Origin: Stomoxys calcitrans
Taxonomy: Eukaryota > Arthropoda > Insecta > Diptera > Muscidae
Reading direction: 5' to 3'
Assembly (NCBI RefSeq): GCF_963082655.1
Contig: NC_081553.1
Span: 230,503,754 to 230,567,753 of the forward strand
DNA: 64,000 bases
Shown: one piece after another, positions 36,001 through 45,367 of the stretch
Layout of the letters: each line of letters starts with the position of its first letter
How positions within the stretch are numbered: the stretch's first letter is position 1
Notes under the pieces: model-generated
Databases searched by the model: none
Told to the model about the DNA's origin: nothing
Seen by the model: the letters and a program-made list of their open reading frames with translations, nothing else
Position numbers and translations under genes: made by a program

Positions 36001-38836
36001 CAGAATATCGAATCGAAAATTTTTGTTCAATTGTCCAAAAAAATTTAACCTCACCACCGGGTGTAGTGTTTGTTTGTTATGATGCTGCTTACAGAGAGTG
36101 GCAAAATGTTGCATTTCTTACATTGTGCCATGTCTGCGGTGGAGAATGTCGCACTTAATATCAGGGGCTTTCATTCAAGAAATTTTGTTTCAACAAAAGA
36201 AGAAGAAAGAAATATGTAAAAATGGAAAGAGTGAACGCGTTTTATTTAGCTAACGGCATATTAGATGCATTGCCAGAATATCGAATCGAAATTTTTTGTT
36301 CATTTGTCGAAAAAAATTTAACCTCACCACCGGGTGTAGTGTTTGTTTGTTATGATGCTGCTTACAGAGAGTGGCAAAATGTTGCATTTCTTACATTGTG
36401 CTATGTCTGCGGTGGAGAATGTCGCAATTAATATCAGGAGCTTTGATTCAAGAACATTTTGTTTCAACAAAAGAAGAAGAAAGAAATATGTAAAAATGGA
36501 AAAAAGTGAACGCGTTTTATTTAGCTAACGGCATATTAGATGCATTGCTAGAATATATTATTGTATTATTTGGTCTAAATGACTACATATAGATATATGA
36601 ACAGGTTCGATTGAAAATGCAAAATGTGTAACACTATGAGAGGGTTGGGGCGACATTTGCAAAATGTTGTCCCGTATAAGTGCAACATTGGTGTAATATT
36701 TTTTTCCAGAATCGAAATCACCATTAGTTATAGAGAAATGTGGCAATACTTACTTCATTTTGACAAACTTTAAAGTCGATACACCTTCAACTTTCCCGTT
36801 AAACACTACCAAATCAATATTGACAGGGCTATCAGATCCAACAGTTATTGGAATTTTTTTTACTGGCAAGGGGTCGATGGATGTCAATCCAATACTTTCA
36901 TCACCTGAAAGAATATAGTGTATTAATGTAAGAAATGATTAACTGATATATCCACATTGTTACAATCAGTGTTGCCACTCAAGGAAATTATTTCCTACCA
37001 AAATTTAAGAAAAATCCTAACAAACCCGATCAAAACCTACCAAATGTTCTACAAGCCAAAAATGCAGTATGTTTTTATACCCTCAACCGAAGAGTTGGTC
37101 ATTTTGCTATTCTATCTTTCATACATCAATTTATACATTTTCAACCCTACAAGGTATGTATACTAGATAGTCGTTATATTCATAGACGATCTCGACGTGT
37201 CCATTCGTTTGTTGGTTGAAATCACTCTACAGCCTAGAGTTCAAAGATGGCCTTTATTTTGATATAGCTCTCTTTATACCGATCTCCCGACTTTGAGTTT
37301 ATAAAAGTCAAAGGAATTTTTTCCCCTATTTCAAAGAACAACCCAAGATTGAGAAGATTTGCAGCAAATCTCCTTCGAAAATTGCAAATGCAACACTGCA
37401 TTTGTATTAAATACCGGTTATAAGTGGCAGTATTTTTTCTCAACATTTGACAATTTCTTATTAAAATTATAAAATTTCGTAATTAAATTTAATAAAATCA
37501 CTTCACCAATTTAATTGCTGAGCACAATATAGATGCTGAGCACAATAAAAATGCAGATCACAATAAAAACGCAGTCTAAAACATCACTGTTGATCACAAA
37601 TCAAATTCACTTGATGTTGCAAATTACTTTATTCGTAGTGTAAACGATTTTTGGAGATTATCTCTAATCAAGTAGATTTGGGCTCTAGTGTAACCGGGAT
37701 ATAATCCGACATTTTGCCAAGAAGCTGATTTACTGAACCGACATTGTCCTTAACACAAAGAAACTTGGTTGTCATTTGTGTGTACGTTTGCCCGAAATCT
37801 GAGAAAGAGAGAACGTGCAATAAAAAATGGTGTGGTTTGCCATAAAAGTAAACAAAGAACTAATGGCGTTAAACTGGCTGGCTGTTTACTTGAGAAAACC
37901 TTGTGAACAACGGTGTCGATTTTGGTTAATGCGCTTTACTAATCATTTTCCCCGTTACGGTGAATCGCATGGACGCCTCAACATCCGGATCAGATCTGTT
38001 CATATATGTATGCAGCTGCCATATAGCCCCTTTTTCGGATTGAAGGCTTTTAACACACAAAAACCGTATTTCTTACCCAGAATTTAGAAAATTTTGAAGA
38101 GATCCTTTTGTACCAGTTGCAGTCAATATCAGAACAAACGCGTTTTTCCTGAAATTTGAAATAGTAGCAGTATTTTGTTCTTCTTCTTAACGAAGACACA
38201 GAAAAGACAAAAGTTTAAATAATTTTGAGTCATCCGCGGCATTTTTTCAGTAAATAACTTTATGTTGGGAAAAACCTACCAAATATTGAGGTCAACCTAC
38301 CAACCTAGCAATTTGGTAGGAACCTACCGAAAACGGCAACACTGGTTATAATACCCATTAATGACGTAAGGTACACATAAGACTCACCTTTATGTTTTTC
38401 TCTAACGAAATACTCAAAAAGTTTACCAATACACTCAGCGTCACCATATTTACAGGGCTTAGGATCATCCGCTGTAAATGTATAAAGAATTATTTAAATA
38501 AATTTGCCTTGTTTTAAATGAAGTGCAAGAGAGTTCATTGTACTTATTTACCCACCATATTTGGGGGGTAATGACACCGAATGTCATACTGTTTACTTCC
38601 TTTTGTTTGAGAATGACATAATAACTTATAACTTGAAAATATATTTTATTTCTTGTCGATTTCTTCTTTGAGATTTATTTTTTCGAAATTTTTTTTTTCA
38701 ATTCGTAGTATAAGGACTTTTGCGCCCTCCTGCACACAAGGTTTCATTTTATTTTCATATTTCCACTTGACTTACGAAAATCTCCTTGTGCAGCGGCTAC
38801 TAAGATGAGTAGTATAAAAATCACTTTCGGTATCAT
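33075..38836 (-). CDS. takeout/JHBP-family protein, gene 4 (5 exons)
   Basis: Exons in coding order are 38776-38836, 38388-38471, 36754-36904, 35438-35577 and 33075-33373, 735 nt, giving 244 residues with an intact frame. The signal peptide begins MIPKVIFILLILVAAAQG. Cys27 and Cys34 (PCKYGDAEC) are the family pair and a third Cys lies in DVCNIT of exon 4. The C-terminal motif is LYNDKELSDN, one residue shorter than in genes 1 to 3. The protein ends YPYEKFFMN. It is closest to genes 5 to 7. Three introns each carry a different insertion: a 1.7-kb repeat with a nested SINE (33374-35437), a 273-bp tandem array (35578-36753) and a hAT-like element (36905-38387). Candidate minus-strand AATAAA signals lie at 32948-32953 and 32916-32921. 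Confidence 0.93.
34600..34933 (+). mobile_element. tRNA-derived SINE nested in the repeat
   Basis: A-box-like GAAGCGCAGAGG (from 34605), exact B box GGTTCGAATCC (34648-34658), body CGGCACGCCGTTCGGACTCG and tail GGGCAAATTTGCAAA. Its 3' part contains an inverted extra copy of the tail that forms a hairpin at 34876-34926. Confidence 0.82.
34876..34926. repeat. Perfect 22-bp inverted repeat in the SINE tail
   Basis: The arms at 34876-34897 and 34905-34926 are perfect reverse complements (TTTGCCCATGAACATTCC... outward) with a 7-base loop AGGACAG. Confidence 0.9.
35738..36556 (+). repeat. 273-bp tandem repeat, three copies
   Basis: Three head-to-tail units with period 273 bp. Landmarks are ACCTCACCACCGGGTGTAGT, GTCTGCGGTGGAGAATGTCG and ATGGAAAGAGTGAACGCG (start codons at 35949 and 36222, a frameshifted one at 36496). 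Two units hold a 69-codon frame beginning MERVNAFYL and ending in a CGGEC-type motif. The six residue differences I found between them are all non-synonymous, so coding constraint is unlikely. It lies in an intron of takeout-like gene 4 and its origin is unknown. Confidence 0.88.
36967..38344. mobile_element. hAT-like non-autonomous element with 8-bp duplication
   Basis: Begins CAGTGTTGCCACTCAAGG and ends GAAAACGGCAACACTG, giving a terminal inverted repeat of at least 10 bp (CAGTGTTGCC). It is flanked by GTTACAAT (36959-36966) and GTTATAAT (38345-38352), a 7/8 target duplication of hAT length. Subterminal CCTACCAAA/TTTGGTAGG motifs recur near both ends. No transposase is seen; part of the interior is DINE-1-like sequence. 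It is inserted in an intron of takeout-like gene 4. Confidence 0.82.
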
Positions 38837-38928
38837 TCTACTCTTGGTTTTAAAATCCGCCGTTGATTACGAACTATTTACATGCAATGTTGTAATGGAC
38901 TGTGGCCTCAACATTCATAGACATCAAC

Positions 38929-38935
38929 ATTTATA
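38929..38935 (-). promoter_or_regulatory. TATA-like box of takeout-like gene 4
   Basis: The minus strand reads TATAAAT, about 93 bp upstream of the ATG at 38836. The surrounding block (CATTTATAGATTTC and GACTGTGGCCTCAACATTCA) is conserved before gene 5 and partly before gene 6. Confidence 0.6.
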
Positions 38936-39121
38936 GATTTCCTTACATTGTTGTTATATTGTAAAATGTGTTATGTATGAATTCATGGTATATTAGTGGG
39001 TTATTAGAAATAAGATCTGTTTTTGAAAATACAAATGCAAATTTTCCCACGAACATTCCATTAAGGAACAGTGGTGAACTTATGATTATATTTAAATTTA
39101 ATTTAATTTTACATAATTTTT

Positions 39122-39510
39122 GCTGACTTTATTTTATTTTATTTATTTATTTATTATTATTTTATTTCATTTCATTTCATTTTTTTTTATTTTATTTTAT
39201 TTTATTTTATTTTATTTTATTTTATTTTATTTTATTTTATTTTATTTTATTTTATTTTATTTTATTTTATTTTATTTTATTTTATTTTATTTTATTTTAT
39301 TTTATTTTATTTTATTTTATTTTATTTTATTTTATTTTATTTTATTTTATTTCATTTCATTTCATTTTATTTTATTTTATTTTATTTTATTTTATTTTAT
39401 TTTATTATATTTTATTTTATTTTATTTTATTTTATTTTATTTTATTTTATTTTATTTTATTTTATTTTATTTTATTTTATTTCATTTTATTTTATTTTAT
39501 TATATAAGAT
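39122..39510 (+). repeat. TTTTA microsatellite, ~390 bp
   Basis: Nearly pure pentanucleotide TTTTA repeat with a few TTTCA units. It lies about 290 bp upstream of takeout-like gene 4. Degenerate versions lie at 43560-43710 and 57405-57640. The long open frame in it is an artefact. Confidence 0.95.
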
Positions 39511-39534
39511 TTTTATTTTCTTCTATAAACCCTT

Positions 39535-39735
39535 TTCCATTTTATATTTTATTGGATTTAGTTGGACATAACATAAGCTTAATCTTTATTTTCTAAACCA
39601 CTTAACAATAACCTGGCTAGTTTGATTTACTGCTGTCTATGTTTATTTTATGATTTTCAATTTACGGTAATAACAAATGCATTCAGTTGGATTTTACAAC
39701 AATATGTTTATATAGTCATGCGTTTGAGATTTATG
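39535..39735 (-). other. Conserved non-coding block upstream of gene 4
   Basis: Shares the order CATAAGCTTAATCTTTATTT, CACTTAACAATAACCT, then TTTGATTTACTGCTG with blocks at 50752-50935 and 57650-57835, upstream of genes 5 and 6. It is either a residue of the duplicated segment or a shared regulatory region. Confidence 0.5.
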
Positions 39736-40249
39736 CACTTTCTTTCAATTTGCAACAGACATCTCTTCTAAACCATAAATAACGTTTAAATGGAGAATAG
39801 TTCCTTTTATTGATATTATTGCCGTCGATAAAAATTTAAAGTTTTAACAAAATGTTGCTTGGTACTTGCTTTGATATCCAATGATGTAGAAGTAATTAGG
39901 TTTTCGGGGATCTAAATGTCGCAAAAAAGTGCTACACTTTTCTTCATCTTACAGTGAATTTTATTGTGTAAGTTCAATATTCTTTTAAATATGTCTTCAA
40001 AATGGAATTTAAATTAGATATTGGGACAAATAGAATTAGATATTGGGACAAATGGGATGAATAAAAAAATTACTTTAATTAAACAAGAAGCAAAATGCAG
40101 ATTTTTATTAGGTTTTAATAGACATTTAAAAAATATTTTTTTTTTTTTGATTTTATTTTTCTTTTAAACACTAACATTTTTAAGTCCCTCATAATATTTG
40201 AATTTGTTTATCTTCTATTCGTTTTTTCTATGCCCATGGGCATAAGAAT

Positions 40250-41180
40250 TCATGTGCGGCTGTGTATTGTTGCCCATCTATGTTCTATAGTCTCTCTTTC
40301 TACCTCGCCCACACAGCTTCGGCAAGAGTTGTAACATGCAACCTTCAGTCTATCAGCATATTTTCCGATCAGACTGTGACCAGTCACGAAGGACGCCATG
40401 ACTGAGAAGTCTATTCTAGTTAGCGACATCAAAGCGGTAGACCGCTTCAAGTCTAGATAGATTGGGCCCCGACTTTGCGACCATCTGTCATTCGTTGCCC
40501 TTCTGTACTTCGCTTACGTGCCGCTAGAGATTTACCCACAGATTCCAGTTCCCCTGGAATGAGCGAGGTAGTTACTAGTTTCGCGAGCTCGCCTGATTTA
40601 CAATTCCCTGGGATATCTTCATGGCCCGGTACCAAGAACTGGTGAATTTTGAACTGTTCGGACATCTGCGACAACCGAGGGCGGTTTTTGAATTCAGAAA
40701 TATCTTCCTCAGAGATTTAATTTCTTAGCCATTAAACGTAATGAAGTCTATTTAACTTCTATTACCAGGAATAATGTAGTTCCAACTGGTGCTATCAGGA
40801 ATAGTAGTACAGTGCTTTTTATCAAAAAGCAACTCAGGCAATGTGTAATTAACACTACCTGGAACATCGAGCTTTGTATCAAGGATAAAACAGTGTCTGC
40901 GACCAAAAAGAAAGCTACCTTAGCCTCACAACAGTGGTCGCAGTAATTTGTCTAGCCTTAATGTCCAGAGGTATTAGGTGTAGCATTAAATTCAGGCGGT
41001 GTCGTCCTCAATTCGGCTGTGATGCACGAACCCCCATTCTTTGGATCTGGCTGACTATTGACCAGTAGGTGGACTTTTGAAGCGTTGCCCACCAGACCAC
41101 AACACACATATAGCATATAGCCACATCATCAGAGGCGCGATCACTTCTACACCTTTTCTTCCAGAGACAATAATGTATAG
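40250..41180 (-). mobile_element. LINE C-terminal fragment with RNase H remnants
   Basis: Minus-strand frames read, from high to low coordinates, a VVWWATLQKSTYWSI thumb segment (near 41080), FLVPGHEDIPGNCKSGELAK (40640-40570; RNase H His/Asp region) and VTGHSLIGKYADRLKVACYN followed by SCRSCVGEVERETIEH (near 40390-40270). The region between is eroded. It is the same family as 26310-27045 and 44480-44925. Confidence 0.68.
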
Positions 41181-41454
41181 AGAGCTAGATGGAGAAGGCT
41201 TGTTGATGTTCTATGTTCACACTGAACATATTACTATTGCTCATATTTTATTGTAATATATTTAATATTACATTGTGGTAAAATTTTAAACAGTGAGGTT
41301 TATTGAATTTGGTCGTGTTGGGATATGGTTTACATGGGATGTTCTGAATAAACATCTTGAGTTTGCAAGTTACACTTTTCATCAGTTTTTGTTGAATTTT
41401 GGGTAGGACGTATCTGTGGTGGTGGGTATCCAAAGGTCGGCTGAAGTTAATGCG

Positions 41455-42350
41455 TATTGACTTGTTATATCTACCACGGAAGGATGGGGGTATATTAATT
41501 TTGACCTTATAAAGTACATATATTCTTGATCGTCGTAAAAATCTAAGATGATCTAGCCATGTCTGTCCGTCTGTCTGTTGAAATAACGCTACAGTCTTTA
41601 AAAATAGAGATATTGAGCTGATACTTTTGATACTTAATACAGCTTAATTTCCAAGATGGACTATATCTTGATATAGCCCCCATATAGACCGATCCGCCGA
41701 TTTAAGGTCTAAGGTTCATAAAAACCACATTTATTCTCCGATTTTGCTGAAATTTGAAACAGTGAGTTGTGTTAGGACCCTCAAGATCTTTCTGTAATTT
41801 GGCTCAAATCGGTCTACATTTGGATATAGCTGCCATATAGACCGATTTCTCGATTTAAGGTCTAAGGTCCATAAAAGGCGCATTTATTATCCGATTTCGC
41901 CGATACTTTGGACATTGATTTGTGTTAAGCCCTTCAACATCCTTCTTAAACTTGGCCCAGATCGGTCCAGATTTGAATATAGCTGACATATAGATCGATC
42001 TCTCGATTTAAGTTCTTGGGCCCTTAAAAGACGCATTAATTGTCCGATTTTGAAATTTGACACAGGCTTTTGGACATCCGTTTTGCATAGTATTCAGATC
42101 GGTCTATATTTGGATATAGCTACCAAAAAGACCAATATTTTGTTCTACAAAATTGATCAATGACTTGTACTTACTCAATATCCGTGCCGAATCATGTGCA
42201 AATCGGACTATATTTCGATATTGATGCCATGGGGGCATATATTATAAATTTTTCATGCGATTATGACGAAAGGTGGTTTAGATATATACCCCAGGTGGTG
42301 GGTATCCAAAGTTCGGCCCGGCCGAACTTAACGTCTTTTTACTTTTTTTG
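41455..42350 (-). mobile_element. DINE-1/Helentron-like element, variant B, both ends
   Basis: One end holds ATATCTACCACGGAAGGATG, then CTAGCCATGTCTGTCCGTC. The core has about four ~150-bp monomers (TAGCTGCCATATAGACCGAT). The other end is GGTGGTGGGTATCC followed by the perfect palindrome AAGTTCGGCC-C-GGCCGAACTT (42309-42329) and a T-rich end. It is non-coding. The helitron relation is inferred from the hairpin end plus tandem core. Confidence 0.68.
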
Positions 42351-42735
42351 ATTGTTTCAATTAAGCAATTAGAATATGAACGACTGGAACTTTATTCTGC
42401 TTTCTGAATAGTTATGAACAATTTAATATCAGTAAATTAATTTAATTTCTAATTATATCTGCTCGTTACAGTGGAGATCATTTTTCTAATGATGTGTTAA
42501 TTTCTCCTTTGAGATGAGCCTAATGATCGGAAATTTTATACAATGGGGAAAAAACAGAATCACGAGATACACCACACCAACCATGATATGACGCTTTTCG
42601 CCCCCTTGGTAAGGGGGCCCCTTGGTAAGGGGGGGTCATCATTAGAAATCTTTAGGTGTGAGGGCTTCAAAGGTCGTAGTGTAAATAGCCTATCAATGTT
42701 CGTAAATACGGCCTATCAATGTTTTGCGTTCTTTA

Positions 42736-43520
42736 TTCTGTAGTTGATTACGAACTACTTGTAATAGACTGTGGCCTTACACTCAGAAAAATGCTTATCG
42801 TTAATATGAGTTGATTACATAATACACGTTTGTTAATGATCTTTGCTCACGTTTTATAAAAAAATTCGCAAGGAGTTAGAAAACTAACTCTGTACAAATA
42901 AAAATAACTTTTCATGAGTATAGATGAAATAGTTAAAAACTCAGATGGTGTTAGTAATTTTACTTAAACTAATTTCTTTGGAATAAGCATGCACTTCACC
43001 TTGCATGAGTTAAGGCTTATTGTTGTCTACGATACCTCTTCTGAAACTTATTACTGAATGAACTACTCAAAGAAATTTGGAATTTCAGTTCAATATGTGT
43101 AACTGAAATGTTTAAAATTTTATGTAATTGAGATGTGTTCGCCTATCTCCAACTGGATACTTCGAAATTCGAGTTCGGAAATAGCGATTGTTTTCAATAA
43201 TTTAACCTTTGAGTTTCAGTGCTCATTAGTTCATATTTTACCAGCGGGAAGAAAAAGAAATTAAGAAATTATTGAGCTTGTAGCGAGCACATGACTCTTT
43301 AGCGCCATAGGAAGTTCAATATTTCCCAAAGTAAGTTAATTTTAACTTGTGTTGAGGTTAAAAATTTTTTGAGTGTACCATTCATATTGCTCTAAATTTA
43401 CAGATCTCTCTATAATGCGCAATGTGAAATATCTAAGAAAGCAACGGTAATTATAATTATTTAGGTTTCTAATATGTAATTTGAAGGTTGCTAAACAGAA
43501 ACTTCATATACGAGTATGCA
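42736..43520 (-). promoter_or_regulatory. Orphan promoter relic of a takeout-like gene, split
   Basis: 42736-42784 (TCTGTAGTTGATTACGAACT and GACTGTGGCCTTA) matches the leader region just upstream of exon 1 of genes 4 and 5. After an unrelated ~600-bp insert, 43395-43480 (AGATCTCTC, AATGTGAAATATCTAAGAAA, CAACGGTAATTAT) matches the region beyond the TATA box in gene 5. No exon 1 or later exon was found below 42736. It is probably what remains of a duplicated gene. Confidence 0.55.
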
Positions 43521-43559
43521 TTACATCAGGCACATGAAAGCGTATTATTTTAATTGAGC

Positions 43560-43710
43560 AAAGAGTAATAACTATTTTGGTTGATTTTATTTTATTTTAA
43601 TTTGATTTATTTTATTTAAATTTATTTTGTAATATTTTATTTAATTTTCTTCTATAATATATGTCCAATATATTTTTATTTTATGTAATTCCGTTTTATT
43701 TTTACTATTA
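43560..43710 (+). repeat. Degenerate TTTTA repeat
   Basis: ATTTTATTTTAATTTGATTT-type sequence directly upstream of the orphan promoter relic, in the same relative position as the TTTTA array before takeout-like gene 4. Confidence 0.6.
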
Positions 43711-43721
43711 TTTTTTTTTTT

Positions 43722-44475
43722 TTTATACCCTCCACCATAGGATGGGGTATACTAATTTCGTCATTCTGTTTATAATACCTCGAAATATGCGTCTGAGACC
43801 CCATAAAGTATATTTTTGATCGTCAAGTCATTTTAAGTCGATCGAGCCATGTCGGTCCGTCCGTCTGTCTGTCGAAAGCACGCTAACTTTCGAAGGAGTG
43901 AAGCTAGCCGCTTGGAATTTTGAACAAATACTTTTTATTAGTGTAGGTATGTTGGGATTCCAAATGGGCCAAAACGGTCCATGTTTTGATGTAGTTGCCA
44001 TATAAACCGATCTTGGGTCTTGAGCCTCTAGAGGGCGCAATTCTCGTCCGATTTGAGTTAAATATTGCACGTGGTGTTTTGGTATCACTTCCAACAACTG
44101 CGCTAAGTATGGTTCAAATCGGTCCATGTTTTGACCTAGCTGCCATATAAACCGATTTTTGGTCCTCACTTCTTGAGCCTCTACAGGGGGCAATTCTCGT
44201 CCGATTTAACTTAAATTTTGCACGTAGTGTGTTGGTATCATTTCCAGGTATGTTAAGTATGACTCAAATTGGATCATAATCTGGTATAGCTGTCATATAA
44301 ACCGATCTGGGATCATGACTTGTTGAGCCTTTAGAGGACGCAATTCTCATCCAATTTAGCAGAAATTTTGTACAACGGCTTCTCTCATGATCTTCAACAT
44401 ACGTGTCTAATATGGTCTGAATCGATCAATAGCTTGATACAGCTCCCATATAAACCTATCTCCGGATTTTGCTTC
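43722..44475 (-). mobile_element. DINE-1/Helentron-like element, hairpin end lost
   Basis: Starts TTATACCCTCCACCATAGGA and carries GTCGATCGAGCCATGTCGGT. About four monomers follow (GCCATATAAACCGATCTTGG). It is truncated at the junction with a LINE fragment near 44475. Confidence 0.65.
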
Positions 44476-44479
44476 TCTT

Positions 44480-44925
44480 CTTCTTCGATGTTCTCACAGC
44501 TTCTGCAAAAGTCATTGCTGGCAACCTTCACTCTGTCAGCATGTTTTCCGATTAGACAGTGACCTGTCATGACGGACACAATGACTGAGACGTCTGTTCT
44601 AGCCAATGACAGCAAAACAGTAGACCTCTTCAAGTCTAGATTAGGCCACATAGCTTTTGGGTAGCCACAATGTCCAGAGGCATAAGATGTAGCATTAAAT
44701 TCAGTGCATCAGATGGTGTCGTCCTCAGTACGGCTGTGATGTACAAACAAGCCATCCTTTGGATCCGGTTAAGTATTGAGCAGTAGGTGGATTTTTAAAG
44801 CGCCGTCCACCAGACCACAACACCATATAGCATTATAGGTCTGACAACTGCAGTATACACCCAATGCATGACACGCGATCTAAATCCCCAACTTTTGGCA
44901 ATGGCACTCTTGCAGGTGTATATAT
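44480..44925 (-). mobile_element. LINE C-terminal fragment
   Basis: The minus strand reads HWVYTAVVRPIMLYGVVVWW (near 44880-44820), then after a deletion SVIVSVMTGHCLIGKHADRV and DFCRSCENIEEEEK (near 44580-44480). Same LINE family as 26310-27045; RNase H is deleted. Confidence 0.68.
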
Positions 44926-45367
44926 ATATACATCAGTTAAAAACACAGAAAATCTTTACAAAAAAAAGCGTCTTTAATTATCTTTTTAAGTAAATGTACA
45001 AAGTTTAAAAATGGTATTTAAAAAAAAACAATTTGAGAATCACCTATGAAGTATAATGAGAATGGGTCAGATATTGAAATTTGAAGTGATTGTTGTTGTT
45101 GTTTTCTTCAGTATATAGCGACCTAAATTTGAAGAAAGCATATTTTTTGAGGTTTTGATTCTTTGGCTTGAAATTGAAAATCTTAAATGTAATTGTAATA
45201 TGGGTTAAAAAACTGAAGAGGCTAAATTAAATAAAAATATTATTTTATTTCGATTTAAAACTTCAATTGAAATTTATGTATTTATTTTAATTATCCATAA
45301 TATTTATTTTAAAAATTCAAAACTTAACATTTCATCGCTTTAAAATATTTAATCACTAATATAAATG
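44926..45367. other. 3' flank of takeout-like gene 5
   Basis: AT-rich. Several minus-strand AATAAA matches (for example 45281-45286) could serve polyadenylation of gene 5. Confidence 0.4.

Noticed and set aside
39120..39596. 158-codon frame of repeated FILFY residues
   Set aside because: Direct translation of the TTTTA microsatellite, not a gene.
43828..44193. 121-codon minus-strand frame
   Set aside because: Lies within DINE-1-like monomers and repeats their translated pattern.
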